Shown piece by piece: positions 30,120 through 40,861 of a DNA stretch of 64,000 nucleotides; position 1 is the first letter of the stretch; each line of letters opens with the position of its first letter. Below the pieces are notes generated by a model. It saw only the letters and a list, made by a program, of their open reading frames with translations, made no database searches and had not been told where the DNA came from. Made by a program: the position numbers and the translations under genes. The DNA comes from Apirhabdus apintestini (GTDB lineage: Bacteria; Pseudomonadota; Gammaproteobacteria; Enterobacterales; Enterobacteriaceae), in contig CP138906.1 of the NCBI GenBank assembly GCA_033977085.1, positions 1,116,001-1,180,000 of the forward strand. The letters are read 5' to 3'.

Positions 30120-31933
30120 TCACCGATTGCAAGGGGAGGAGACGCCGAGTGAGCTATAAATAATCAAGCAGTTAGCAATAAAGCGTTTTTCATCCGTCAG
30201 CACTTGTAGCAGCAGACTTAGCTGCGGCCGCGGCTCTTCAATTTCATCCCCATTGCGGTCCCAGACCTTATAGCGCCCGTTATTATCCAGCACCAGCGTC
30301 ATATCAGCAGTGGTAATCGCCAGCGTATTGCTATCAGCGCCGATAAGCCAGGGCCTGCGGCGATACGCGCTGAACAGATCCTCGCCCTGAGAATACTCCA
30401 TCGCCGGTGAACTCACGTGCAGCAACCTCTGCATCAGCGTTGTCATAATATCCTGATGCTCTGTCAGGCGCGTAATTCGCTGCGCGGGCGTGCCCGGCCA
30501 GTGAATCACCAGAGGCACCTGAATGCGTGAGCGGTCCCAGGCAAAACTGTCGCGCTGGGTACCAAGAGGGATGCCGTGGCTGGCGGTAATAATCACGACG
30601 GTATTTTCTAATTGCCCGCGCTGGCTCAGAGTCTGGAGAATACGCGCAATTTGTTTATCAACGCCGCGCGCCGCGCGTTCATAGCGCTGCGTCAATAATC
30701 TTGCATCGGTTTCATTTTGCGTAGGCTGGGTACCGTTAAGCGAAACCCATGAGAACCAGCGATTATCATCCGATGCGTATTTACCCAGCCAGTTTATCCA
30801 CTGGTTGGTGGTTTGCAGGTCGCTCTGTACGCGCGCCTGAGGCAGCGAGAAATCTGAAAGCAGCGCCTGGCGGTACAGCGGGTTACCAAATCCATCGGAG
30901 GCGAACAGCCCAAGCTGGTACCCCTGCTGATTGAGTGCGGTAACAAGAGCGGCTGGGGTGCGGGATGACAGTACGCCGTCCATATACGTGGGCGAGATGC
31001 CGTAAAATAGCCCGAAGATGCCGCCATCTGCGCTGTTACCCGCGCTCATATGCTGGGTAAAATTAATATTCTGCCCGGCAAACTGAGCCAGTGCGGGCAT
31101 GGTTTTCTGCATCTCTACGTAGTTCAGCCCGTCAACGGTTATCAGTAAAACATTGTGACCGCTGCCCATATCGTTATAGCGCAGCGCGTTGAGCGGATAT
31201 TGCACCGAGACGGCTTCAGGCGATCCTTGTTCCACAAGGCGGCGCTGATACTCTTTCGCGTCCAGCAAACCGTGTTTTTCCAGGAAGCGACGCGCAGTCA
31301 TTGGGTAGGAGAGCGGCAGATTGGCGCGCTGCATGGTGATCGGGCGATAAAAATTCGCATCCGCCCAAATGTACATTATGTGGCTGGAGAAAAAGAAACA
31401 ATAAACAGCACTACCAGCGGTCTGACATAGCGCGCGCGACGGCTAATACTGCGTAGCTTTTGCCAGCACCACGTCGCAAACAGCATTTCAATCAACAAAA
31501 TCACCGGCACGCTGATAAACATAAGCTGCCAGTCGCGCGCCATCTCTCCTTTATCAGGATTGATGACCAGCTCCCAGACAATGGGATTCAGGTGCAAGTG
31601 GAAGCGGGTAAAGACTTCGCTATCAATCAGTAGCAGCGTCATGCCCGCAGTAGCGAAAATAACCGACAGGAAGCGCATTAGCCGCTGTGACATCACCACA
31701 AACGTGAGGGGAAACAATATCAACAGATAGGCGGCAAAAACCAGGAAGCTGAAGTGGCCTGCCAGACTGAGCCAGGAATAAACGCGCCCGGTCAGCGTTG
31801 CCGGCCAGTCGGCGACTAACAAATAGCGGCTGCCCAGCAGCATCGCTACTAACATATTGAACAGAGCAAACCAGTGTCCCCAGCTAATCATCTGGGAAAC
31901 TTTTTCACGGTAGCGCTGACGGTTAGTCACCAT
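30120..31933 (-). CDS. yejM: Inner-membrane LPS-sensing protein YejM/PbgA (one frame break as given)
   Basis: Essential inner-membrane protein with five N-terminal membrane helices and a periplasmic hydrolase-like domain. It senses LPS and controls LpxC degradation with LapB. The N part (RYREKVSQMISWGHW, then hydrophobic segments) and the domain with LLITVDGLNYVEMQ, NSADGGIFGLFYG and VVIITASHGIPLGT are clear. The break at about 31385 is T6 read as T5 in FIVSFF. After LTDEKRFIAN, where E. coli YejM ends, the frame runs on for 16 residues (TGC where a TGA would fit), reaching within 29 bases of the tRNA. YejL lies upstream in the same operon. Confidence 0.95.
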
Positions 31934-31951
31934 AACTCGTTCACAGTGTCC

Positions 31952-32179
31952 TTAGTGCGCGGCGTCTTCGCTGACAGAAGACTGTAGCGCGTCGGCGAAT
32001 GAGCGGGCCAGCAAACGGCGTTGAGCAGGCGCGACGCTGGTATTAATCAGGTTAGTCACCATGTTTCCCAATACCATCAGGGAAAGATCGGTGGGTGCCC
32101 TGTGTTTCTCAAGGACTTCAACCAGTTCAGTCAGGAGCGCCTCAACGCGTTCGTCACTATAGCGGGATGTCTGCGGCAT
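31952..32179 (-). CDS. yejL: Conserved protein YejL (UPF0352)
   Basis: Intact 75-residue protein MPQTSRYSDERVEALLTELV..., with the VLEKHRAPTDLSLMVLGNMV core of the UPF0352 family. Small, acidic, helical; function unknown. It is 18 bases upstream of yejM and divergent from yejK, as in E. coli. Confidence 0.96.
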   Translation of the reverse strand: MPQTSRYSDERVEALLTELVEVLEKHRAPTDLSLMVLGNMVTNLINTSVAPAQRRLLARSFADALQSSVSEDAAH

Positions 32180-32315
32180 AAAATCGATTATCAGTCTATT
32201 CAGGAAAGTGCGATATCTTACCGTAGCATGCGTTATTTTTCTGCTTTTTTATCACCGGTTGCACATCCTCGCCGGCAATGGTTGAATACCGGCCGGTCCA
32301 ATAGGAGAGTTTATC

Positions 32316-33322
32316 ATGAGTCTGGATATCGACCAGATAGCCTTACATCAGCTTATTAAACGTGACGAACAAACGCTGGAGCTGGTGTTACGCGACACGC
32401 TGCTGGAAACCAGCCCGGCGGTAGAAGAAATGATGGCGGAGTTGCATCGTGTTTATAGCGCGAAAAGCAAAGCTTACGGTTTGTTTAATCAGGAGAGCGA
32501 ACTGGCTGAAGCGCTGCGCCTGTGTCGCCAAGGCGAGGAGGACTTTCTGGGCTTTAGCCGGGCAGCGACCGGCCGTTTGCGCGATGAACTGGCAAAATAC
32601 CCTTTCGCCGAAGGGGCATCGTCCTGTTTTGTCACTACCGCTATCTGGCCGTCGATTATCTGCTGGTTGCCGTACTCAATAATTTGAGCAGTATGCGCGT
32701 CAACGAGCAGCTGGATATCAGCGCTACTCATTACCTGGATATCAATCATGCGGACATTGTTGCGCGCATTGATATGACCGAATGGGAAACCAATCCGAAG
32801 TCAACGCGCTATCTGACGTTTCTTAAAGGCCGCGTTGGGCGTAAAGTTGCTGATTTTTTCATGGATTTTCTCGGTGCCAGCGAAGGGCTAAACGCGAAGG
32901 TACAGAATCGCGGGCTATTGCAGGCCGTCGATGACTTTGCGGCGCAGGCGCAGCTTGATAAAAATGAGCGGCAAAATGTGCGTCAGCAGGTATACAGTTA
33001 TTGCAGCGAACAGCTGCAGGCGGGCGAAGATATTGAACTTGCCTCGCTCTCAAAAGAACTGGAAGGCGTAAGCAGTCAAAGTTTCCATACCTTTACCGCA
33101 GAGCAGGGATATGGAGCTGGAAGAGCACTTTCCTGCGGATCGCAGCACGCTACGCCAGTTAACGAAATATGCCGGCAGCGGTGGAGGGTTAACCATTAAC
33201 TTTGACGCTATGCTGCTCGGGGAGCGGATTTTTGGGAGCCGGCGACGGATACATTGACCATTAAAGGCACTCCGCCGAATTTACGCGATCAGTTACAGCG
33301 GCGGACGGGCAATAACTCATAA
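32316..33322 (+). CDS. yejK: Nucleoid-associated protein YejK (three frame breaks as given)
   Basis: 37-kDa nucleoid-associated protein (NdpA) reported to bind DNA and topoisomerases in E. coli. Start MSLDIDQIALHQLIKRDEQT after AGGAG. The conserved blocks VNEQLDISATHYLDINHADI, RYLTFLKGRVGRKVADFFMDF and the end IKGTPPNLRDQLQRR lie in different frames. Breaks: about 32617 (G5 to G4), 33112 (extra G, TATGAGCTG read as TATGGAGCTG) and 33230 (T6 to T5). Corrected length 335 residues, the E. coli length. Confidence 0.94.
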
Positions 33323-33370
33323 GGCAAATATTGCCGGGGCAGGTGGGGGATTCCTGCGCTTCCGCCATAA

Positions 33371-33394
33371 AAAACGCCGCATGAGCGGCGTTTT
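33371..33394 (-). terminator. Terminator between yejK and rplY
   Basis: AAAACGCCGC-ATGA-GCGGCGTTTT perfect stem-loop. On the minus strand it is followed by a longer T run, so it mainly ends rplY; it can also stop yejK transcripts. Confidence 0.9.
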
Positions 33395-33410
33395 CGACGA
33401 TAACAGGCGA

Positions 33411-33695
33411 TTAAGCGCGTACGAAGTCGATATGAGTGATTTTCGGCTTGTACGGATGGCGCTGAACGGCCTGAACTTTGACTTTCTCTTCTTTACCGTC
33501 GACAACCAGGGTCAGCACTTCAGAATAGAATTTTTCATCTTTCTGGGTATTGATGATCTGGTCGTGATCCAGCTCGATAGCAACCGGCTCAGCGTTACCG
33601 CCGTAAATGATAGCCGGGAACTTGTTAGCTGTACGCAGGCGGCGGCTCGCACCCTTACCCTGCTCTTTACGAACGTTTGCGTTGATAGTAAACAT
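33411..33695 (-). CDS. rplY: 50S ribosomal protein L25
   Basis: Intact 94-residue L25, the short enterobacterial form without the CTC C-terminal domain. It binds 5S rRNA. MFTINANVRKEQGKGASRR at the start and VQRHPYKPKITHIDFVRA at the end match E. coli nearly residue for residue. The AGAGAGAAAAAG leader gives a purine-rich ribosome site. Confidence 0.98.
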   Translation of the reverse strand: MFTINANVRKEQGKGASRRLRTANKFPAIIYGGNAEPVAIELDHDQIINTQKDEKFYSEVLTLVVDGKEEKVKVQAVQRHPYKPKITHIDFVRA

Positions 33696-33964
33696 CTTTT
33701 TCTCTCTTAATTAGTGCCTGCTACAGGCGACCCAGCAGCAGGCGAAGATTCTGCCCTGCGGACGCAAAGCGGGCGGCATTATAGCCGTATCAGGGGATAA
33801 CGGCAATAAATGAAAATCTCCGACGCTGCTAAGCGGGTGTAGTACGTAAATGCGCTTTCGCGGGGCAGCGCTTTAAACCCAATATGCAATGGAGTAACAT
33901 CCCTGACGTTATCGGAGTGAAATCAGTATCGTCATGTGAAGGGATTCTCAGGTAGGGGGCTATA

Positions 33965-34603
33965 ATGTTTGCGGAATTTGGTGTACTGAACTTCTGGACC
34001 TATTTTGTCGGCGCCGTTTTTATTGTACTGGTGCCTGGGCCGAATACGCTTTTCGTATTGAAAAGCAGCGTTGGAGACGGCGTGAAAAGCGGTTATTTGG
34101 CGGCCTGCGGCGTATTTATCGGCGATGCGGTACTCATGTTTCTCGCCTGGGCCGGGGTGGCGACGCTGATAAAAACCACGCCTGTTCTGTTTAATATTGT
34201 TCGCTATCTCGGTGCCATCTACCTGCTTTATTTGGGTGGCAAAATGCTTTATACGACCTTCTTCCAGAAGGCAAAACCCGATGCCAATAAATCGACGCCA
34301 GGCGGTGCGATTTTACGGCGCGCGCTAACGCTAAGCCTGACCAACCCGAAAGCTATCCTTTTCTACGTCTCCTTTTTCGTGCAGTTTATCGACGTGCACG
34401 CGGCGCATTCCGGCATTTCATTCTTTATTCTGGCCAGCGTGCTCGAAATCATCAGTTTTACCTATCTCAGTTTTTTGATTTTTTCCGGCGCTTTCGTTAC
34501 CCACTATATCGGCACCAAAAAGAAACTGGCTAAAATCGGGAATTCGCTCATTGGCCTGATTTTTGTTGGCTTTGCCGCGCGCCTTGCCAGCTTACAATCC
34601 TGA
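33965..34603 (+). CDS. leuE: Leucine exporter LeuE (LysE/RhtB family)
   Basis: Intact 212-residue member of the RhtB/LysE amino-acid exporters with six hydrophobic helices and the family motif FIVLVPGPNTLFVLKSS near the N terminus. LTNPKAILFYVSFFVQF is the second conserved block. Sequence is closest to E. coli LeuE (YeaS), which exports leucine and other hydrophobic amino acids. In E. coli leuE lies in the yea region, not between rplY and yejH, so this is a relocated or lineage-specific copy. Convergent with yejH, four bases between stops. Confidence 0.93.
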   Translation: MFAEFGVLNFWTYFVGAVFIVLVPGPNTLFVLKSSVGDGVKSGYLAACGVFIGDAVLMFLAWAGVATLIKTTPVLFNIVRYLGAIYLLYLGGKMLYTTFFQKAKPDANKSTPGGAILRRALTLSLTNPKAILFYVSFFVQFIDVHAAHSGISFFILASVLEIISFTYLSFLIFSGAFVTHYIGTKKKLAKIGNSLIGLIFVGFAARLASLQS

Positions 34604-34607
34604 GGTT

Positions 34608-36365
34608 TTAGCCGCGCAGCTCATTGGCGCGGCGAAAGCGCCCCTGATAATCAAAGATTTTCTCTCTGACCTGCCACCAGGCGCCTTTTTACGCGCCACG
34701 ACAAAATCGGGATGGCGCAGGGCGTGTCTCTGTTGCACGATATCCGCGGCGGTTATCCAGCGTAAGGGAATCCCGGGCGTTCGGCTATGCGGGCGTAAAA
34801 GTTGAGCTCAAAGGCGGTTCGCTGGGCGGGCGTATGTAAACGAAATCGTTCGCTGACATCGGCGCCGTCTTCATCATAATAAGTGATGTTAAGCCATGCG
34901 CCTTTCTCATCGGTGCCGTCCCGCAGCGTCATACCGCTACAGCGTAGTACTAACGCATCTTTAAGTCTGAGCGCCGCTTTTAGCATATCATCCGGATCGA
35001 CCAATATTTCATTACACTGATGGCAGCGGCGTGCGGCAATATCGTTTTCTGCATTACAGTGCGGGCATTGTTTAAAGCGAAAGCGAAAACCGCACTGTTC
35101 GCGCACGCCATCGTCGTCTTCAAACCATCCCTGGCAGCGGCGACCGAAGTGTTCGATAAGCGAGCCGTCGGCCTGGACTTTCCCCCAAAACGTATTGGCA
35201 AACCCACAGTCAGGACAAAATACCTGCACTGGGACATTGTCTGATGCGCCGCGCGGGCTACCCACCTCGGGCGTATAAATATCATGGGGATTACCGGCGT
35301 AATCCAGGATCAAGCAGTCGGTTTTGCCGGGTGCCAGCCGCAGCCCGCGCCCGATAATTTGTTGGTATAAACTCACGGACTTGGTCGGGCGTAAAATAGC
35401 GATAACATCCACGTGCGGGGCGTCAAAACCGGTGGTGAGAACGGAAACGTTAACAAGATAGCGAAACGCTTTGCGTTTAAACGTATGAATCAGCGCGTCT
35501 CTTTCCGCCGTCGGCGTGCTGCCAATGATTAGCGCGGCCTCGCCCGCGGGCAGCAGCGAGAAGACTTCTTTGGCATGCTCGACGGTGGCGGCAAAAATCA
35601 TTACGCCGCGTCGCTCCGCGGCAAATTCAACGATTTGATGGACTATCTGCGGCGTGATGCGCTTTTGGCGCGCCAGCTCTTTATTCAGACTTTCTTCGCT
35701 GAACAGGCCATTATCCTGCGCTTTTAGCCGGCTAAAATCGTATTGAACCACGGGCATATCAAGGCGCTGCGGGGGCGTCAGCCAGCCATTTTTATCATAT
35801 AGCGCAGCGGCAACTCATAAATACAATCAGAAAACAGCGCATCCTGATTACCGCGCACCATGCCATGATAGTGATAGCGATAAATCCACCCTTTGCCTAA
35901 CCGGTACGGCGTGGCCGTTAACCCGAGCAGGCGTAGCGCTGGGTTAATTGTGCGCAGGTGAGTCAGGATTTGTTGATACTGACTATTATCGCTGTCGCCA
36001 ATACGGTGGCATTCATCAACGATGAGCAAAGAAAAAGGCGTGATAAAATCCGCGATATTGCGTGCAACCGACTGCACGCTGCCAAAAATGACTTTTCCGC
36101 CGCGCTCTTTTCGCTGTAGCCCGGCGGCATAAATATCCGCGTCCAGCCCCAGCGCGCAGTACTTAGCGTGGTTTTGCTCCACCGGCTCTTTCACGTGTGC
36201 TAGCACCAGTACGCGGCCCCGCGCCAGCCTCGCCAATTCCGCGATGACTAAGCTTTTACCCGCGCCGGTTGGCAGCACGATCGCGGCAGGCGTAGTATTG
36301 GCACGAAAATGCGTTAACGTTGCAGCGACGGCATCTTGTTGATAAGGGCGTAAACTAAACGACAT
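34608..36365 (-). CDS. yejH: Putative ATP-dependent DNA repair helicase RadD (three frame breaks as given)
   Basis: Superfamily 2 helicase-like protein of double-strand-break repair. Motif I VLPTGAGKSLVIAELARL, DECH box LLIVDECHRIGD, motif III LLGLTATPYRLGKGW, motif VI QQIIGRGLRLAPGK, and a four-Cys zinc region (FCPDCGF..., QCPHCNAEN, CHQCN). ATG 36365 begins MSFSLRPYQQDAV. Breaks: about 35795 (A6 to A5), 34804 (GAGGCTC read as GAGCTC) and 34690 (A6 to A5). The last 60 codons continue past the visible stop to 34608 (ends RANELRG). Corrected length 586, as in E. coli. Confidence 0.94.
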
Positions 36366-36528
36366 GGCGAGTAGGGGACTCAACGGCGATACGGGCAAAG
36401 CGTTATTATGCCATGAAACAAGTGAAAACGGGCTTTTTCCGCCCGCGGACGATGGTTATACTGTTACAGGAAAACATGTCAACGCGCCGACTTAGGCTCG
36501 GTATCACCATTACAGGCACTTATTATCC

Positions 36529-37236
36529 ATGCGACTTGATAAATTTATCGCCCGGCAGCTTGGCGTCAGCCGCGCTATCGCGGGCCGGGAAATCCGCGCC
36601 CAGCGCGTTACCGTAGACGGTGAAATAGTAAAAGACAGCGCGTTTAAATTACTGCCTGAACACGATGTTGCTTTTGACGGCAGCGTTCTGGCGCAGCAGA
36701 GCGGGCCGCGCTATTTTATGCTGAATAAGCCTCAGGGCTATGTTTGCGCTACTGAAGATCCCGACCATCCAACGATACTCTATTTTCTTGACGAGCCGGT
36801 GGCACACGAACTGCATGCGGCAGGGCGTCTGGATATCGATACCACGGGGCTGGTATTAATGACGGACGATGGGCAGTGGTCGCATCGTATTACTTCGCCG
36901 CGCCACCGCTGCGATAAAACCTATCGCGCTACGCTCGATGCGCCTATTACTGAAGAAGCTGCGCGGAGCGTCCAGCAAGGGGTACAGCTGAACGGCGAGA
37001 AATCGCTGACGCTTCCGGCGACGCTTGAAATTCTTACGCCGACAGAAGTGCGTCTGACCATTAGCGAGGGACGCTATCATCAGGTAAAGCGCATGTTTGC
37101 CGCCGTGGGTAATCACGTGCAGGCGCTGCATCGCGAACGTATCGGTGCGATTTGTCTGGATGAGACGCTCGCTCCCGGAGAGTACCGGGCGCTAACTGAA
37201 GATGAAATAGCCAGCGTCGGCCTGCCGCCGCGTTAA
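36529..37236 (+). CDS. rsuA: 16S rRNA pseudouridine(516) synthase
   Basis: Intact 235-residue RsuA. N-terminal S4-like RNA-binding domain (MRLDKFIARQLGVSRAIAGR), then the pseudouridine synthase core with the catalytic Asp in GRLDIDTTGLVLMTDDG and the segment EGRYHQVKRMFAAVGNHV. It modifies U516 in helix 18 of 16S rRNA. Seventeen bases before bcr, and divergent from yejH. Confidence 0.98.
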   Translation: MRLDKFIARQLGVSRAIAGREIRAQRVTVDGEIVKDSAFKLLPEHDVAFDGSVLAQQSGPRYFMLNKPQGYVCATEDPDHPTILYFLDEPVAHELHAAGRLDIDTTGLVLMTDDGQWSHRITSPRHRCDKTYRATLDAPITEEAARSVQQGVQLNGEKSLTLPATLEILTPTEVRLTISEGRYHQVKRMFAAVGNHVQALHRERIGAICLDETLAPGEYRALTEDEIASVGLPPR

Positions 37237-37252
37237 TGGCTGGAGAACAACT

Positions 37253-38475
37253 GTGACGACAAAAGAGCCGCCTTCCTCGCTGAGCATTGTTTTTATTCTG
37301 GGGCTGCTGGCAATGTTAATGCCGCTATCCATTGATATGTACTTACCGGCTTTGCCAGCGATCGCCGACCAATTCCATGTTCCGGCGGGCAACGCTCAAA
37401 TGACGCTCAGCACCTATATTCTGGGGTTCGCGATAGGGCAGCTTTTTACGGGCCGCTGGCAGATAGCCTGGGGCGTAAACCGGTGATTCTGGGCGGAACG
37501 CTGGTTTTCGCTCTGGCGGCGTCGGCCTGTGCGCTTTCCCAGACGATTGGAATGCTTATCGTCATGCGTTTTTTCCACGGTTTAGCTGCCGCAGCGGCGA
37601 GCGTGGTTATCAATGCGCTAATGCGCGACATGTATTCCCGGGATGAGTTCTCGCGGATGGTTTCCTTGATGATGCTGATTACCACCATTGCACCACTGCT
37701 GGCACCGATGATAGGCGGTGCGGTGCTGGTGTGGTTTAACTGGCACGCTATCTTCTGGATTCTGGCACTGGCGGCGCTGGTGGCCTCCGTGATGATAATG
37801 ACGCTTATCAAAGAGACGTTACCTCCGGAGCGGCGCCAGCGTTTGCATTTAGGGACTACGGTACGTAATTTTGCCACGCTGTTTCGGCATAAGCGCGCGC
37901 TGAGTTACATGATGGCCAGCGGGTTCAGCTTTGCCGGGATGTTTTCATTTTTGACCGCCGGGCCTTTTGTTTACATTACGCTTAATCACGTTAAATCCCA
38001 GCATTTTGGCTACTATTTCTCGCTCAATATCGCCTTTTTGTTTGTAATGACTATGCTAAACGGGCGCCTGGTGCGCCGGGTCGGGGCGCTGCGTATGTTT
38101 CGTACCGGCCTGCTGATTCAGTTTGTAGTTGCGCTTTGGCTGGTGGGCAGTACTGCGCTACACCTTGGTTTTTGGTCGATGGTCGTGGGAATTGCCGCGT
38201 TCATTGGCTGCGTATCGATGGTGTCTTCGAACGCCATGGCGGTAATACTGGATGAGTTTCCCCATATGGCAGGCACTGCGTCTTCGCTTGCCGGAACCTT
38301 TCGTTTTGGCATTGGCGCCGTAACGGCGTCGCTACTCTCGCTTGCCACCCTTAATTCAGCGTGGCCAATGATTTGCTCTATCGCGCTGTGTGCGACCTGT
38401 TCTATGGCTTTTTATCTGTACGCCAGCCGTTCTGCGCGGCAGTTAACATTCGGGTGCGCCGTCTGGCGCCCCTGA
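37253..38475 (+). CDS. bcr: Bicyclomycin/sulfonamide/dipeptide efflux transporter (one frame break as given)
   Basis: Major facilitator drug/H+ antiporter with 12 predicted helices. GTG start, then IVFILGLLAMLMPLSIDMYL (helix 1). The break at about 37444 is T6 read as T5: QLFYGPLADSLGRKP, the MFS loop 2-3 motif, is recovered by one T. The rest (MRFFHGLAAAAASVVINALM, DEFPHMAGTASSLAGTFRF) is continuous. The C terminus after YASRSARQ is unlike E. coli Bcr. Expected length about 407. Probably co-transcribed with rsuA. Confidence 0.94.
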
Positions 38476-38920
38476 CTTTCTATTTATTAATCCACGTCAA
38501 CGACAGCCGTTCTTCAACCCTTATAATTGTTGTTATTTTGTAAGCGTTAAGATTAAAAAACGTCATTACCTTGTAGTAAAAAGAGTTGAGTTAGATCGTA
38601 TAAATAGGTAAATATAGCGCCCACGGGCGTAGAAAAACTAATAACCGCCTGTTCCTTCGGAATTTTATGGGTTAGTCAGGAAGTGAATCTTTGAGTGTTG
38701 CCGTTGGCCGTCTGTTCCACGCCTAATATAGCCACCCATCTTTTTCTTCTCAGGCAGTAATAAATGCTCCGCAGGAAACATAATTAACTTTTTTTAGCCG
38801 GCTTTTCGCCATTTTATTTTTTTAACACCAACGCGTCTTTGATTTCCTTTCTACACGTTTGTATCATTTTTTTAACATTCGTGTAAGATAATAATAATAG
38901 TGACGCTACCGGGGAATAAC
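38476..38920. other. Intergenic, bcr to yejG
   Basis: About 445 A+T-rich bases. No open frame of interest and no clear terminator hairpin. The yejG promoter must be in the right half, which has several TATAATA-like stretches too loose to assign. Confidence 0.5.
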
Positions 38921-39265
38921 GTGAATACTTTACAGTTGTCCATCGTGCATCGTCTGCCGTCGCGCTATCGCTGGTCTGCCGGTTTGGCAGGCATCAGTGT
39001 TGAACCGATTCCGCCGCAGATTGGGACTGATGATAATGCGCTTATCGGGTTGAAATTACTCAGCCCAAATGGGGAAAAAGCCTGGACAGTGATGCGCTCA
39101 TTAAGCCAGGATTTGATAGGCATTGCGGTTAATAGTGCCGTACTGGAATGGGAGGGCGAGCCCTGCCTGTTTGTTGAAGGCCAGGATGAATTTGCTGCTA
39201 TCTGCTGTCTGAAAAATTCAGGCGTGGCGATTGCTGAAAATGTCAACGCCGCTAATCCGTTTTAA
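38921..39265 (+). CDS. yejG: Conserved protein YejG
   Basis: Intact 114-residue YejG; function unknown. GTG at 38921, six bases after GGGGA, gives MNTLQLSIVHRLPSRYRWSAG, which aligns with the E. coli start; an upstream GTG would add an unsupported heptapeptide. The ending GVAIAENVNAANPF is conserved. Its stop overlaps the 3' end of yejF by four bases (convergent). Confidence 0.95.
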   Translation: MNTLQLSIVHRLPSRYRWSAGLAGISVEPIPPQIGTDDNALIGLKLLSPNGEKAWTVMRSLSQDLIGIAVNSAVLEWEGEPCLFVEGQDEFAAICCLKNSGVAIAENVNAANPF

Positions 39266-40860
39266 CAGGCGGTGAGCGGCGCCAGAAGCTGACGGGTATA
39301 CGCCGTGCGCGGCGCGCTGAAAACCTGATGACAGGTACCCTGTTCTACGGCTTCTCCCTGCTTCATTACGATAACCTGGTGGCAGAGCGCACGTACCAGT
39401 TGTAAATCATGACTGATAAAGAGCCAGGCCAGCGCGTATTTTTGCTGTAGATGTTTTAGTAGTTCGAGTATCTGCGCCTGCACCGAGCTCGTCCAGCGCG
39501 GATGTGGGCTCATCAAGAATCACGAGCTGTGGTTTTAAAATAAGCGCGCGGGCGATAGCGATGCGCTGGCGCTGTCCGCCAGAAAACTCCGAAGGGTAGC
39601 GGGAGCGCATTTCTGCCGTAAGCCCCACTTCCTGCATCACAGTAATCACCTGGCTTTCTCGCTCTTGAGCGCTTAACTGCGGTTGATGGACGCGCAGACC
39701 CTCTTCTATTATTTGCTGGATGGACAGACGCGGATTTAAGGCGCTATTAGGATCCTGAAATACCGCTTGAATACGCCGCCGAACCGGCAATAACGCTTTG
39801 ACGTCGAGGCAGTGCAGCGGTAATCCATCAAACATAATGGTGCCACTGGAGGCTATCAGACGCAGTAGCGCCAGCCCGGTAGTACTTTTTCCTGAGCCTG
39901 ATTCCCCCACCAATCCGAGGCTTTCACCCGGACGCAGTGAAAAACTGAGCCCCTTAACCGCGTGATGATAACCTACCGTGCGCCGAAGCAGGCCGTGACG
40001 CAGGGGAAACTCACCGTCAGATTATGTACTTCAAGAAGCGGTGGTTGAGAAGGTTTCAGCGCAACGGGTTTTCCAGCGGGCACTGCGTCCAGTAACTGGT
40101 GGGTATAAGGATGTCGGGGTGCGTTAAACAAAGTCTGCACCGGGGCCAGCTCAACGCATTTGCCCTGGCGCATCACGGCAACCTCGTCTGCCAGCGTGCG
40201 CACGATATTGAGATTATGAGTTATAAAGAGTAGCCCCATGTTCGGCTCTCGCTGGAGTGAGCGTAATAATGTCAGAATTTGCATTTGGATGGTGACGTCC
40301 AGCGCGGTTGTGGGTTCGTCCGCAATGAGTAATTCCGGGTGAGTCAACAGGGCCATTGCTATCATCACCCGCTGGCGTTCGCCGCCGGAGAGCTGATGCG
40401 GATAGTCGTTCAAACGCCGGCGCGCACTGCGGATACCGACGCGTTCCAGCCAGTCGAGCACTTCATTTCGGGCCGCAGCGCGGCGCATCCCACGGTGGAG
40501 TGAAAGTACTTCACTGGCTCGTTTTTCCAGCGTGTGTAGGGGGTTAAGCGAGACCATCGGTTCCTGAAAAATCATGGCGATACGATTGCCACGCACGCTT
40601 CTTAGCGCTTTTTCCGACGCATGCAGCAGCGAATCGCCGCAGAATTGAATATCGCCTTCGGGATAGATAACCGGCGGTGAGGGTAGCAATCGCAGAATCG
40701 ATAGCGCGGTAACGCTTTTCCCAGAGCCTGATTCCCCGACCAGCGCCAGCGTTTGTCCGCGCTCTATGCGCAGAGACAGCGCGTCAACCACGCGATTCTG
40801 CGTATTTTTCTGACGAAAGGCGATAGTCAGATCCTGAATATCTAACAGCGGTGCTGGCAT
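39262..40860 (-). CDS. yejF: Microcin C/peptide ABC importer, fused ATPase YejF (two frame breaks as given)
   Basis: Two ABC ATPase domains in one chain, energising the YejABE importer. Domain 1: ALVGESGSGKSVTALSI, signature LSGGERQRVMIAMALL, Walker B LLIADEPTTALD. Domain 2: LVGESGSGKSTTGLALL, FSGGQRQRIAIARAL, LVILDEPTSALDE. Breaks: about 39993 in the linker (C5 to C4 after VSF) and 39487, where one base has been gained beside GAGCTC in the D-loop of domain 2. Corrected length 532 (family about 529). Last gene of yejABEF, one base after yejE. Confidence 0.95.
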
Positions 40861-40861
40861 A

